The notes beneath the pieces are model-generated. The model had not been told where the DNA came from. It did no database searches and saw nothing but the letters and a program-made list of their open reading frames with translations. Position numbers and translations under genes: made by a program. DNA of 64,000 bases, taken from positions 310,001-374,000 of the forward strand of contig CAWEIS010000025.1 in assembly GCA_963809205.1 (NCBI GenBank), read 5' to 3'. Each line of letters opens with the position of its first letter. The stretch's first letter is position 1. Below, piece after piece: positions 15,911 through 24,309 of the stretch. The stretch is from DATLLN01 sp963809205 (GTDB lineage Bacteria > Actinomycetota > Thermoleophilia > Gaiellales > JAICJC01).

Positions 15911-16882
15911 ATGAGCGCCGACCTTCTCAGGATGGTCAACGGCTACCAGGCTTCGCAGGCGTTGCATGTGGCCGTCGCGCTCGGCCTGCCCGACCTGCTG
16001 GCGGACGGGCCGCAGTCGACAACCGAGCTGGCCGAGGCCTGCGGCGCGCACGAGCCGACGCTTCGCAGGCTGATCCGCGCGCTGGCCGGTCTCGGGGTGC
16101 TCCACGAAGACGACGACGGCCGCGTCTCCCTGACCGAGTTCGGCGGGCCGCTGCGCACCGATCGCCCAGACTCGATCGCCGGTTGGACGCGGCTGATCGG
16201 CCGGCCCTACTACTGGAACACATGGGCCGCGCTGACGGACGCCGTTCGCTCCGGAGAGAATGGCTTCCGGCGGCTCAACGGCACCGATGTCTGGAGCTGG
16301 CGGGCCGACCACCCGGACGAGAGCGCGATCTTCGACGGCGCGATGACGGCGTTGACCGCACAGGTGACGCATGCCGTCGCAGCGTCATACGACTTCTCGC
16401 GGTTCTCGGTGGTGGTCGACGTCGGCGGCGGCCGCGGCGCGCTGCTGGAGGCCCTGCTCGTGGCCAACCCCGGCACGCGGGGGATCCTGTTCGACCAGCC
16501 GCACGTGGTCGAGGGCATCCTGCCGCACGACCGGCTGGAGGTGGTGAGCGGGAGCTTCTTCGAGCAGGTGCCGGAGGGGGCCGACGCCTACGTCCTGAAG
16601 ATGATCATCCACGACTGGGAGGACGCGGAGTCGATCGCCATCCTCCGCACCGTGCGCGCCGCAATGCCTCCCACCGGTGTCGTCCTCGTCGTGGAGCGGT
16701 CGCTCGGGCCGGCCAACGCGGAGCCCGCGGGCAAGCTCTCCGATCTGAACATGCTGCTCATGCCCGGCGGTCGCGAGCGAAGCCACGACGAGTACGCCGC
16801 GCTGTTCGCTGCGTCCGGTCTGCGGCTCGCCGGGGTGACGCCGACAGGCCCGATGGACGTGGTCGAAGCAACGGTCGGCTGA
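15911..16882 (+). CDS. SAM-dependent O-methyltransferase (plant/actinobacterial type 2)
   Basis: This 323-residue protein has an N-terminal winged-helix dimerisation domain (QALHVAVALGLPDLLADGP, TELAEACGAHEPTLRRLIRAL) and a C-terminal Rossmann methyltransferase domain. The SAM motif is VVDVGGGRGALLEALL and the catalytic base region is IIHDWEDAES. It belongs to the acetylserotonin or antibiotic O-methyltransferase group that methylates hydroxyl groups on aromatic or polyketide compounds. No biosynthetic cluster surrounds it, so the substrate is open. Confidence 0.88.
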   Translation: MSADLLRMVNGYQASQALHVAVALGLPDLLADGPQSTTELAEACGAHEPTLRRLIRALAGLGVLHEDDDGRVSLTEFGGPLRTDRPDSIAGWTRLIGRPYYWNTWAALTDAVRSGENGFRRLNGTDVWSWRADHPDESAIFDGAMTALTAQVTHAVAASYDFSRFSVVVDVGGGRGALLEALLVANPGTRGILFDQPHVVEGILPHDRLEVVSGSFFEQVPEGADAYVLKMIIHDWEDAESIAILRTVRAAMPPTGVVLVVERSLGPANAEPAGKLSDLNMLLMPGGRERSHDEYAALFAASGLRLAGVTPTGPMDVVEATVG

Positions 16883-16958
16883 ACGAAAACGCAACATTTG
16901 CGGGCATGTTCGTGATCTAAGCTGCTCGCGTCCGCTACGGGGAGCGTTCGGACGCGCC

Positions 16959-18419
16959 ATGCACGACCAGCCACCACGAACGCTCTCCCTCCGCCTCTCG
17001 CTTCTGGCCAGCATCGGGCTGGTGATCATCCTCGGCGCAGGGCTCACATGGTACAAGGGCCACCGCACGGCGACGGCCGCCGTCGCCTCCCAGCCGCGCC
17101 GCCCGGACGTCGTCGTCATCCTCACCGACGACCAGTTCTACAACACGCTGTGGTCGATGCCCATCGTCCGGTCGCAGCTGCTCCGCAAGGGCGTGCGGTT
17201 CGCGAACATGTTCGCCTCGAATCCGCTCTGCGCCCCCTCGCGGGCGAGCATCCTGACCGGCCAGTACTCGCACACGACGGGCGTCTACGACAACGCGCCG
17301 TCCAGCTTCGGCTCGGCGGAGGCCTTCCACGATTCCGGCTACGAGAGCTCCACGATGGCCACGTGGTTCCACGCCGCGGGCTACCGGACGGGCATCGTCG
17401 GCAAGTACGTCAACGGCTTCGCCGGCGGGTGGACGCCGCCCGGGTGGGACGAGTCGGCGATCGGCGCCGGGTACTGGGGGACTACGCTGTACGAGAACGG
17501 CGTCAGGCACACCTACCCGCACTCGACGTACGAGACGACGCTGCTGGGCGACAAGGCCGTCGGGTTCATCGCCGGCGCGCCGCTCGACCGGCCGCTGTTC
17601 CTGTATCTGGCGCCCTACGCGCCGCACGAGAACGCCTCGCCGGAGCCGAAGTACGCCCACCTCCCGGTCGACCTCGGACGCGACTGGCCGCGGCCGAACT
17701 TCGACGAGGCCGACGTGTCGGACAAGCCCTCGTTCATCCGCAGCATCCCGCGCCTCGGCGCGTCCGGTCGCTGGGAGGTGAACTGGTTGCGCCGGCGCCA
17801 GTACCGCACGCTGCGCTCGGTGGACGACATGGTCGGGAGGGTGTTGGCTGCTCTGAAGAACCGCGGCTCGCTACAGAACACGATCCTCGTATTCATGAGT
17901 GACAACGGACAGATGTGGGGCTCGCACCGGATGCGCGCCGACGCCAAGCGCGTCCCGTACGACGAGTCGCTGCGGCTGCCGCTGGTCGTCCGCTGGGACG
18001 GGCACACGGCCACCGGACGGACCTCGCGGCGGATGGTGTCGAACATCGACATCGCCCCGACGCTTGCGGCGCTGGCCGGCGTGCCCGTGCTTGGGCGGAC
18101 TGACGGCGTCAGCTTTGCCCCGCTGCTCGCCAACCCGGCGGGGCCGCCCGTGCGGCGCAGCCTGCTGCTCGAGCAGGCCGCCGGGCCGAAGATCCAGAGC
18201 GACCGGATCTATACGCCCAACTACTGCGGGCTGCGCACGGTGCGCTACACGTTCGTGCACTACGCCGACGGCCAGCAGGAGCTGTACGACGACCGGCGCG
18301 ACCCCTACCAGCTCTCGAACCTGGTCGGCGTCCCACGCTGGCAGCGCGAGGCCGGACGGCTCGAGTCGCGCACGCGTGCCCTGTGCACCCCGGCGCCGCC
18401 GGGCGTGCGCTGGCGCTGA
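16959..18419 (+). CDS. sulfatase, membrane-anchored or exported
   Basis: A 486-residue type I sulfatase. An N-terminal hydrophobic segment (about residues 12-30) anchors or exports it. DVVVILTDDQ gives the metal-binding aspartates and LCAPSRASILTGQYSH is the sulfatase signature, in which the CxPSR cysteine is converted to formylglycine. Later motifs GKYVNGF, MSDNGQMWGSH and the C-terminal ELYDDRRDPYQLSNL are typical. It would cleave sulfate esters outside the membrane. No formylglycine-generating enzyme gene is seen in the window. Confidence 0.88.
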   Translation: MHDQPPRTLSLRLSLLASIGLVIILGAGLTWYKGHRTATAAVASQPRRPDVVVILTDDQFYNTLWSMPIVRSQLLRKGVRFANMFASNPLCAPSRASILTGQYSHTTGVYDNAPSSFGSAEAFHDSGYESSTMATWFHAAGYRTGIVGKYVNGFAGGWTPPGWDESAIGAGYWGTTLYENGVRHTYPHSTYETTLLGDKAVGFIAGAPLDRPLFLYLAPYAPHENASPEPKYAHLPVDLGRDWPRPNFDEADVSDKPSFIRSIPRLGASGRWEVNWLRRRQYRTLRSVDDMVGRVLAALKNRGSLQNTILVFMSDNGQMWGSHRMRADAKRVPYDESLRLPLVVRWDGHTATGRTSRRMVSNIDIAPTLAALAGVPVLGRTDGVSFAPLLANPAGPPVRRSLLLEQAAGPKIQSDRIYTPNYCGLRTVRYTFVHYADGQQELYDDRRDPYQLSNLVGVPRWQREAGRLESRTRALCTPAPPGVRWR

Positions 18420-18422
18420 GCG

Positions 18423-19205
18423 TCAGCGCACCGCGAGGAAGGTCGCCCGAGTGCCTTCCCGGTAGCGCTTCTCGAGGTCCCCGCCCGTCGCCGGGAGCCG
18501 CTCCACGCGGGAGAAGCCGAGGAACTTGAGCAGCGCCTCGACGGCCTCGACCGTCGGGCTGAACTGCACTACGGGCCGCTCGCCCCGCCACTCGCCGGTG
18601 CGCCCGTGGGCGGCGCTGGGCGGCGGTGGGAAGTTCATCCGCCACAGCGGCTGGTGGGCGAACCGCACCCGGGTGACGTTCGTGTCGACGAGCATGGCGC
18701 CGGTCGTGACGTCCGCCAGCCGGCGCATCGCGCCGATCGGATCCTCAAGGTGGTAGAGGATGCCGAAGCAGAGCGTGACGTCGAACGTGCCCGTCGACTC
18801 GCGCGAGACGTCGTCCGTGCTCAGCAGCCGGAACTCGGTCTGCTCGAGCTCGAGCGCCCTGCGGATCAGCTGCGCCTGCTCGAGATAGCGGGGCACGATG
18901 TCGAAGCCCAGCACGCGCGATGCTCCGCGGCGGGCGGCCTCGAACGCGAAGCCGCCGCAGTTGCATGCGACGTCCAGCACGGCCAGGCCGTCGAGGCTGC
19001 CCCCGTACTCGCCGACCAGGGTGGGAAACCCGTGCTGCACCAGCGTCTGCACGCGGGTGTGCTGCCCGCCGCCGCCGGGAAGCTCCGGCATGTCCGTGCG
19101 CAGGCCGTACGGCAGGGCGATGTCGTGGTGGAAGGGGCTCAGGCGCTCGAGCTCCTGCCGCAGCTCAGCTTCGTCGATCGGCCGGGAGTCGCCATCGCCC
19201 TGCAT
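18423..19205 (-). CDS. SAM-dependent methyltransferase (CmoB/DUF1698-like)
   Basis: About 260 residues. The SAM-binding motif AVLDVACNCGGFAFEAARRG, the FDIVPRYLEQA strand and the LCFGILYHLEDPIGAMRRL segment resemble the CmoB-like tRNA or small-molecule methyltransferase group (DUF1698). I chose the ATG at 19205 because the in-frame sequence just upstream contains an untranslated-looking AGGAGG. An ATG at 19244 would add 13 residues. It converges on the sulfatase gene with 3 bases between stops. The substrate is unknown. Confidence 0.75.
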   Translation of the reverse strand: MQGDGDSRPIDEAELRQELERLSPFHHDIALPYGLRTDMPELPGGGGQHTRVQTLVQHGFPTLVGEYGGSLDGLAVLDVACNCGGFAFEAARRGASRVLGFDIVPRYLEQAQLIRRALELEQTEFRLLSTDDVSRESTGTFDVTLCFGILYHLEDPIGAMRRLADVTTGAMLVDTNVTRVRFAHQPLWRMNFPPPPSAAHGRTGEWRGERPVVQFSPTVEAVEALLKFLGFSRVERLPATGGDLEKRYREGTRATFLAVR

Positions 19206-19242
19206 CGGCTGGACTCTAGATCCTCCTGGGGGGATTTCGTCC

Positions 19243-19267
19243 ATTCAGGATGAACACCGTCCTGAAT
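19243..19267. promoter_or_regulatory. perfect 8-bp inverted repeat between divergent genes
   Basis: ATTCAGGA (19243-19250) and TCCTGAAT (19260-19267) are perfect inverted repeats separated by 9 bases. The site lies between the methyltransferase and the small membrane-protein gene. It sits over the expected -35 region of a possible promoter whose -10 is GATACT (19275-19280), so it could be an operator. No regulator gene is adjacent. Confidence 0.4.
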
Positions 19268-19318
19268 GCTCTGCGATACTCCCACTGGACAGACAACGAC
19301 GTGGCGGAGGTACGACGA

Positions 19319-19714
19319 GTGACATTTTTGACGGACTATCCCTTCTGGGATCTGATGGGCACGATGCTCATCTTCTTCATCTGGGTGATCTGGCTTTGGC
19401 TGCTGTTCACGGTCTTCATCGACATCTTCCGGCGGCATGACATCGGCGGCTGGTCGAAGGCCATCTGGGTGGTGTTCCTGGTCGTCCTCCCGTACATCGG
19501 CGTGCTGGTGTACCTGATCGTGGAGCACCAGGGCATGGCGGAACGGCAGGCGAAGCAGGTACAGCAAGCCCAGGCGCAGACCGACGAGTACATCAGATCG
19601 GTGTCCTCGCAGGCCGACCCGACCGAGCAGATCGCCAAGGCGAAGGCGCTGCTCGACGCCGGCACGATCACGCAGGAGGAGTTCGACGCGCTGAAGGCCA
19701 AGGCCCTCGCCTGA
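19319..19714 (+). CDS. small membrane protein with PLD-nuclease N-terminal and SHOCT domains
   Basis: A 131-residue protein with two transmembrane helices (about residues 9-32 and 46-66; WDLMGTMLIFFIWVIWLWLL and then AIWVVFLVVLPYIGVLVYL), the pattern of the PLDc_N membrane domain. A polar linker rich in Q and A leads to a C-terminal SHOCT motif (AKALLDAGTITQEEFDALKAK). The GTG at 19319 is preceded by GGAGG. Proteins of this kind are common in actinobacteria and their function is not known. Confidence 0.78.
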   Translation: MTFLTDYPFWDLMGTMLIFFIWVIWLWLLFTVFIDIFRRHDIGGWSKAIWVVFLVVLPYIGVLVYLIVEHQGMAERQAKQVQQAQAQTDEYIRSVSSQADPTEQIAKAKALLDAGTITQEEFDALKAKALA

Positions 19715-19802
19715 GCCCTCGGCCGAGCACCGTCTGAGTGCGCCCGAGCGCGCTGCCCTGGGACGGGCGGCGCGCTCGGCGGCGCCAAGATCCAATCACG
19801 CT

Positions 19803-21119
19803 GTGTTCCAGCCGGCGGCCGGCCGGCCCGATCCGGTCGAGCTGCTCGAGAGCCAAGCACGGCTGCGCGTGCCGGAGCTCGTCCCCATCCGCTACGGCCG
19901 GATGCTCGCCTCGCCGTTCACGTTCTATCGCGGCGCCGCCCTGATCATGGCGTCCGACCTGGCCGACACTCCCATCTCCGGGCTGCGCGTCCAGTGCTGC
20001 GGGGACGCGCACCTCTCGAACTTCGGCCTGTTCGCCTCTCCCGAGCGGCGCCTGGTGTTCGACATCAACGACTTCGACGAGACACTGCCGGGCCCGTGGG
20101 AGTGGGACGTCAAGCGGCTGGCCGTCAGCCTGCTGCTGGCGGCCCGCGACAACGGCTTCGGGGTGCGCGACCAGGAGCGGATCGTGCTGGCGGCGACGGC
20201 CGAGTACCGCGGGTGGATGGCGCGCTACGCCCAGATGCGGAACCTCGACGTCTGGTACGCCCGCGCGGAGGTCGACGTGCTGGCGCGCGATATCGCATCG
20301 AGGCTGGGCGTGAAGATGCGCCGGCGGCTGCAGCGGCGGGTCGACAAGACGCTGCGCCGCGACAGCGCCCAGGCGTTCGCGAAGCTTGCGATCGAGATCG
20401 ACGGCAGCGCCCAGATCGTGTCGCAGCCGCCCCTGGTCGTCCCCGCGCGCGAGTTCCTGACCGCCGCCCAGCAGCACCGGCTGGCCCAGAGCCTCGAGCA
20501 CGTGCTGGACGAGTACGCGGCGACGCTGCCCCACGACCGGCGGGAGCTGTTCCGCCAGTTCGAGCTGGTGGACGTCGGGCGCAAGGTGGTCGGCGTCGGC
20601 AGCGTCGGCACCCACGCCTGGATCGCCCTGCTGCTGGGCCGCGACGGCCACGACCCGCTGGTGCTGCAGGTCAAGGAGGCGCAGCAGTCGGTGCTGGAGG
20701 GCCTCGCCGGTACCAGCGACTTCGGCAACGCCGGCGAACGGGTGGTCGCCGGGCAGCGCCTGATGCAGGCGTCGAGCGACATCTTCCTCGGCTGGCTGCA
20801 CGTCGGGCACGGGGTGGACGAAGCGCCGCACGACTACTACGTCCGCCAGCTTCGCGACTGGAAGGGCACCCTCGAGGTGGGTGCGATGAACGCGCGCGCG
20901 CTGACGGTGTTCGGCGACCTGTGTGCCGCGACGCTGGCCCGCGCCCATGCCCGCACGGGCGACCGCATTGCGATCGCCGCCTATCTCGGCAAGTCGGATG
21001 CGTTCGACCGCTCGTTGCTCGAGTTCAGCCGGGCCTACGCCGAGCAGAACGCCCGCGACTACGAGGCGCTGGCGGCCGCGGCCGAGTCCGGCCGCGTCAC
21101 TGCCGAGACGGGGCTGTGA
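19803..21119 (+). CDS. DUF2252 family protein
   Basis: A protein of 438 residues or more with the DUF2252 core: VPELVPIRYGRMLASPFTFY, VQCCGDAHLSNFG, FDINDFDETLPGPWEWDVKR and AYAEQNARDYEAL. The HLSN and DINDFDE segments recall the catalytic loop of aminoglycoside-phosphotransferase-like kinases, but no activity is established. The first ordinary start is the GTG at 19803. However, the same frame upstream from 19734 encodes RAARSAAPRSNHAVFQP, which fits the usual DUF2252 N-terminus, and the only candidate starts there are CTG codons (19734, 19758). The true start is therefore unsure. It overlaps the convergent channel gene by 23 bases. Confidence 0.85.
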   Translation: MFQPAAGRPDPVELLESQARLRVPELVPIRYGRMLASPFTFYRGAALIMASDLADTPISGLRVQCCGDAHLSNFGLFASPERRLVFDINDFDETLPGPWEWDVKRLAVSLLLAARDNGFGVRDQERIVLAATAEYRGWMARYAQMRNLDVWYARAEVDVLARDIASRLGVKMRRRLQRRVDKTLRRDSAQAFAKLAIEIDGSAQIVSQPPLVVPAREFLTAAQQHRLAQSLEHVLDEYAATLPHDRRELFRQFELVDVGRKVVGVGSVGTHAWIALLLGRDGHDPLVLQVKEAQQSVLEGLAGTSDFGNAGERVVAGQRLMQASSDIFLGWLHVGHGVDEAPHDYYVRQLRDWKGTLEVGAMNARALTVFGDLCAATLARAHARTGDRIAIAAYLGKSDAFDRSLLEFSRAYAEQNARDYEALAAAAESGRVTAETGL

Positions 21120-22461
21120 CCGGCGGCGGGTCGCCCGGGAGCTTCGGCAGGATCCGCGCCGAGACCACGTAGGACACGACGACCGACACGATCACCAGCG
21201 GCATCAGATTCACCCCGTCAGCCTGCAGGAACAGCGTGGGCAGCAGCACCGCCACCAGCGGTAGCTGCAGCATCGCCGCCGTCATCGCACCGATGCCCAT
21301 CGCCGCCCCGGCGATCATCGGCAGCCCGGGAAGGTGGGACAGCGCGATCCCGATGGTCGCGCCGACGAACATGCCGGGGAACACCGGGCCGCCGCGGAAC
21401 GAGCTGAGCGACAGCCCGTAGGCCAGCCCCTTGCAGAGGGCGAGCATCACCAGCGCGCCGACCGTCCAGCCGGACGCCGTCTCGATCAGGCCGGGCAGCT
21501 GATCCTGGCCCGAGTAGAGGACGTTCGACGCGGGACGGTCGGTGGTCTGGGTGAACAGCACCACGGTCAGGCCGACCGCGGCGCCGACTACCGGCGTCAG
21601 CAGCACCTTCCGCCGCTCGACCACGGGCTGCAGCAGCAACCCGATGTGGCGGATCAGCGTGCCCACCAGCGCCGCCAGGATGCCGATCCCGATCGCCCAC
21701 AGGAACTCCGCGCCGGTCGGCGTGCCGAACGGCGGGATGTCCGGCACTGCCAGCGAGAACGTGCCATAGCCGGTCAAGTTGTCGAGGCCAACGAAGATCA
21801 GAGCCCCGATACCGGCCGCAAGCAGTCCGGGCAACAGCGCGACGCTGAGCATGCCCCCACCCAGGCCCGCCGCCTCCATCAGCAGGAAGGCGCCGGTCAG
21901 CGGCGACCCGAGCAGGGTGCTGATCGCAGCGAAGCTGCCTGCCGCGCCGACCGCGACGACGGCCTGCTTCGGCGCGTCCTTGCGAACCAGGCGGATCGCG
22001 ATCACGCCGATCCCGCTGCCGATCGCGATCAGCGGCGCCTCCGGGCCCAGCACGACGCCCAGCGCCAGGGTCGCGAACGAGGCCAGGATCACGGCGGGCA
22101 ACTCGCTGGGCAGCGTCGCCCCGCCGGCCTTGAACCCCTCGGCCGGCTTGTGGCCGCCGGTGCCGGGCAGGTATCTGAGCACCAGCGCGACCAGCAGGCC
22201 CGACACCATCAGCACCGGCACCGGCCACCACGTCGGGTTGCTGCCAAGCCCCAGATCGCTGGGCAGCGTGTCGAAGACGTACTGCTGCGTCCGCGAGATC
22301 GACTTCAGGAAGTAGTACGAGAACAACGCGACGGGGATGCCGACCAGGGCGCCCATCACCAGCAGCATGATGTACGCGCGGCTGCGCAACAGCGCCGCCG
22401 GGTCGGTCGGCGGGCCGGGCTGAGTGGACGGCGGGTCGGCTGGGGTCGGCACCGGGCGCAA
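21097..22461 (-). CDS. ClC-family chloride channel/antiporter
   Basis: A 454-residue polytopic membrane protein with about ten hydrophobic helices. Signature segments include GVVLGPEAPLIAIGSGIG (the GxGPE region near the ion path), LLGSPLTGAFLLMEAAG and the C-terminal FRGGPVFPGMFVGATIG. No CBS domains follow, as in many bacterial ClC proteins. The start is a TTG at 22461 or a GTG at 22452. It probably moves chloride, possibly in exchange for protons. Confidence 0.9.
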   Translation of the reverse strand: MRPVPTPADPPSTQPGPPTDPAALLRSRAYIMLLVMGALVGIPVALFSYYFLKSISRTQQYVFDTLPSDLGLGSNPTWWPVPVLMVSGLLVALVLRYLPGTGGHKPAEGFKAGGATLPSELPAVILASFATLALGVVLGPEAPLIAIGSGIGVIAIRLVRKDAPKQAVVAVGAAGSFAAISTLLGSPLTGAFLLMEAAGLGGGMLSVALLPGLLAAGIGALIFVGLDNLTGYGTFSLAVPDIPPFGTPTGAEFLWAIGIGILAALVGTLIRHIGLLLQPVVERRKVLLTPVVGAAVGLTVVLFTQTTDRPASNVLYSGQDQLPGLIETASGWTVGALVMLALCKGLAYGLSLSSFRGGPVFPGMFVGATIGIALSHLPGLPMIAGAAMGIGAMTAAMLQLPLVAVLLPTLFLQADGVNLMPLVIVSVVVSYVVSARILPKLPGDPPPVTAPSRQ

Positions 22462-22521
22462 TCATGACGTGTTCGGCGGCCGGGCGCATCGCCCGATCCG
22501 CGTGATGTTCGCCGCGCGTCG

Positions 22522-24219
22522 CTACTCGAACAGCGTCTCGCCGCGGTTGAGCCGCCAGGCGATGCGGTAGGTCTGCGTCTGAGCGCGGGCGGTCGGCGCG
22601 TGCGCGGCCAGGTAGCGGGCTCCGGCGATCAGCACCAGCCGGCCGCGCTCCGGCGGCATCGATCCCTGCTGGCGAACCGCGGCCTCGATCATCTGGATCG
22701 TGTGGAAATCGCGGTCCTCGCGCAGCAGCGCCGTGACCAGCGCGGTGATCACCGCGGCCGCGTCGTCGTCATCGTCCAGCCAGCCCGCCGTCAGCGATCC
22801 CGCGGCGTCGACCTGCTGCTGGCGATCGAGCAGCTCGAACAGCCGATCGCGGCCCGCGCCTGCGCCGTCACCGTTCGGGAGCCGGGCCGGCGGCGTGTTC
22901 AGGAAGCGGTCGAGGTACACGCTGATCGCTGCGTCGAAGACGCCGCGCACCAGCTCGGCCGAGCCCGTGCGATGAAGTCCCTGCTCGACTGCGTTCGCGA
23001 ACGTGAAGGTGTGCAGCGCCGTGTCCCAGTCGGAGAACTCGTTGCTCACGGGGAAGCGGGCGATGCGCAAGGCGGCGGCGTACGTGACCTCGGCCGCGAC
23101 GTCCTCGGGTGCGGCGCCCTCACGCAGTGCGTCCAGCAGGGCGGCCGCGATCGCCCGCGGCTCGTCGCCGAGCAGCAGGTCGGTCAGCCCGTCGGGCGGC
23201 GTCCAGGCGTGTCGCGAGCCGGCGAGGGCGTCCGGCAGTTGCGCGAATGCCTCGTCCAGGATCGCCACCAGGTCGACCGGGCTGCGCCACTGGTTCGACT
23301 CCTCCGCCCGGCCGCCCTCGGCGTACATCCGGGCGAGGCTGCCGAGCACATCCTCGGCGTGCTCCCAGCCGGCGTGGTCGAGCGCCTCGAGCGACTTGGT
23401 GGTGAAATCGAGCACATGGCCGGTCGTCAGATAGCGGTGGTCGGTCGCGGCGGCGTAGAGCATCGCGGCGACCCGGTCGGGCGCCTCGCCGCCCCGCACC
23501 GCGGAGGCGATCGCGCGCTCGGCGCCGTCCGCGTCGCGAACCTCGACGCAGCGGCGAAACCAGCGCTCGACGGTGTCGGTGTCGCGGCTCTGGGAGGGCA
23601 GCGGGGCCACGGGGTGCCTGGGCGGCATTCCGTCGCAGTCCGACGCGACGGCCGCCAGGCCGTGGTGCAGCGCGTGCGCGCGCTCGTCCGGGTCGAGTAG
23701 CGGGAGCAGGTTGCGCAGCGACGTCAGGATCGTCAGGCCCTGGCCCCAGCCGTCGGCCGAGCCTCTGACGCCGAACGCCAGACCGGCCTCGAACACCGCG
23801 TCGGTGTCCTCCGGGGTGAGTGCGATCGCCGACTTGGCGATCACCAGCGAGATGTTGCGCTCGAGCCCGTCGCGCAGGCGCCGTCGCCGGTGGGCGCGCT
23901 CGTCGCGCTGCGGGGCGACGTCCACGAACACCTCGCCGTCGTGGATCTCGACCGGGAAGGCGGGGACGTCGTCGGCCCACTGGTCGAGCGTGCCGCCGCT
24001 GGCGAGGTCGAACCGGGCGTGGTGCCAGTGGCAGGTGAGGATGCCGTCGCACACGCTGCCCCGGTGCAGCGGGAACCCCATGTGGGGGCAGCGATTGTCC
24101 ACCGCGCGAACGACGCCGTCGTCGGCGAACAGGGCGACGGTCTGGCCGCCGACGCTGACGACGACGCAGCCCTGGTCGAGCACGGCCGCCTCGCTCCTGG
24201 ATGTCGCGGTCATCGCCAT
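22522..24219 (-). CDS. Rieske [2Fe-2S] protein with long helical C-terminal domain
   Basis: About 565 residues. The N-terminal 100 residues form a Rieske domain with cluster ligands in CPHMGFPLH and CHWHHARFD (C-x-H, 16 residues, C-x2-H). The remaining 450 residues are acidic and helical with no motif I can name (WRSPVDLVAILDEAFAQLP and similar helices). The Rieske part suggests electron transfer or redox sensing. It lacks the catalytic domain of a ring-hydroxylating oxygenase. The ATG at 24219 begins MAMTATSRSEAAV. It is divergent from gltX, 90 bases away. Confidence 0.8.
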   Translation of the reverse strand: MAMTATSRSEAAVLDQGCVVVSVGGQTVALFADDGVVRAVDNRCPHMGFPLHRGSVCDGILTCHWHHARFDLASGGTLDQWADDVPAFPVEIHDGEVFVDVAPQRDERAHRRRRLRDGLERNISLVIAKSAIALTPEDTDAVFEAGLAFGVRGSADGWGQGLTILTSLRNLLPLLDPDERAHALHHGLAAVASDCDGMPPRHPVAPLPSQSRDTDTVERWFRRCVEVRDADGAERAIASAVRGGEAPDRVAAMLYAAATDHRYLTTGHVLDFTTKSLEALDHAGWEHAEDVLGSLARMYAEGGRAEESNQWRSPVDLVAILDEAFAQLPDALAGSRHAWTPPDGLTDLLLGDEPRAIAAALLDALREGAAPEDVAAEVTYAAALRIARFPVSNEFSDWDTALHTFTFANAVEQGLHRTGSAELVRGVFDAAISVYLDRFLNTPPARLPNGDGAGAGRDRLFELLDRQQQVDAAGSLTAGWLDDDDDAAAVITALVTALLREDRDFHTIQMIEAAVRQQGSMPPERGRLVLIAGARYLAAHAPTARAQTQTYRIAWRLNRGETLFE

Positions 24220-24309
24220 CGCCGACAGCGTACGCCCGCTGCGCCGCGGCCGCCTCGGCCATTGGGCGGAGCCGTGCCTCGGTCGTTGGTTGGTAGCGTT
24301 CATGTCGCC

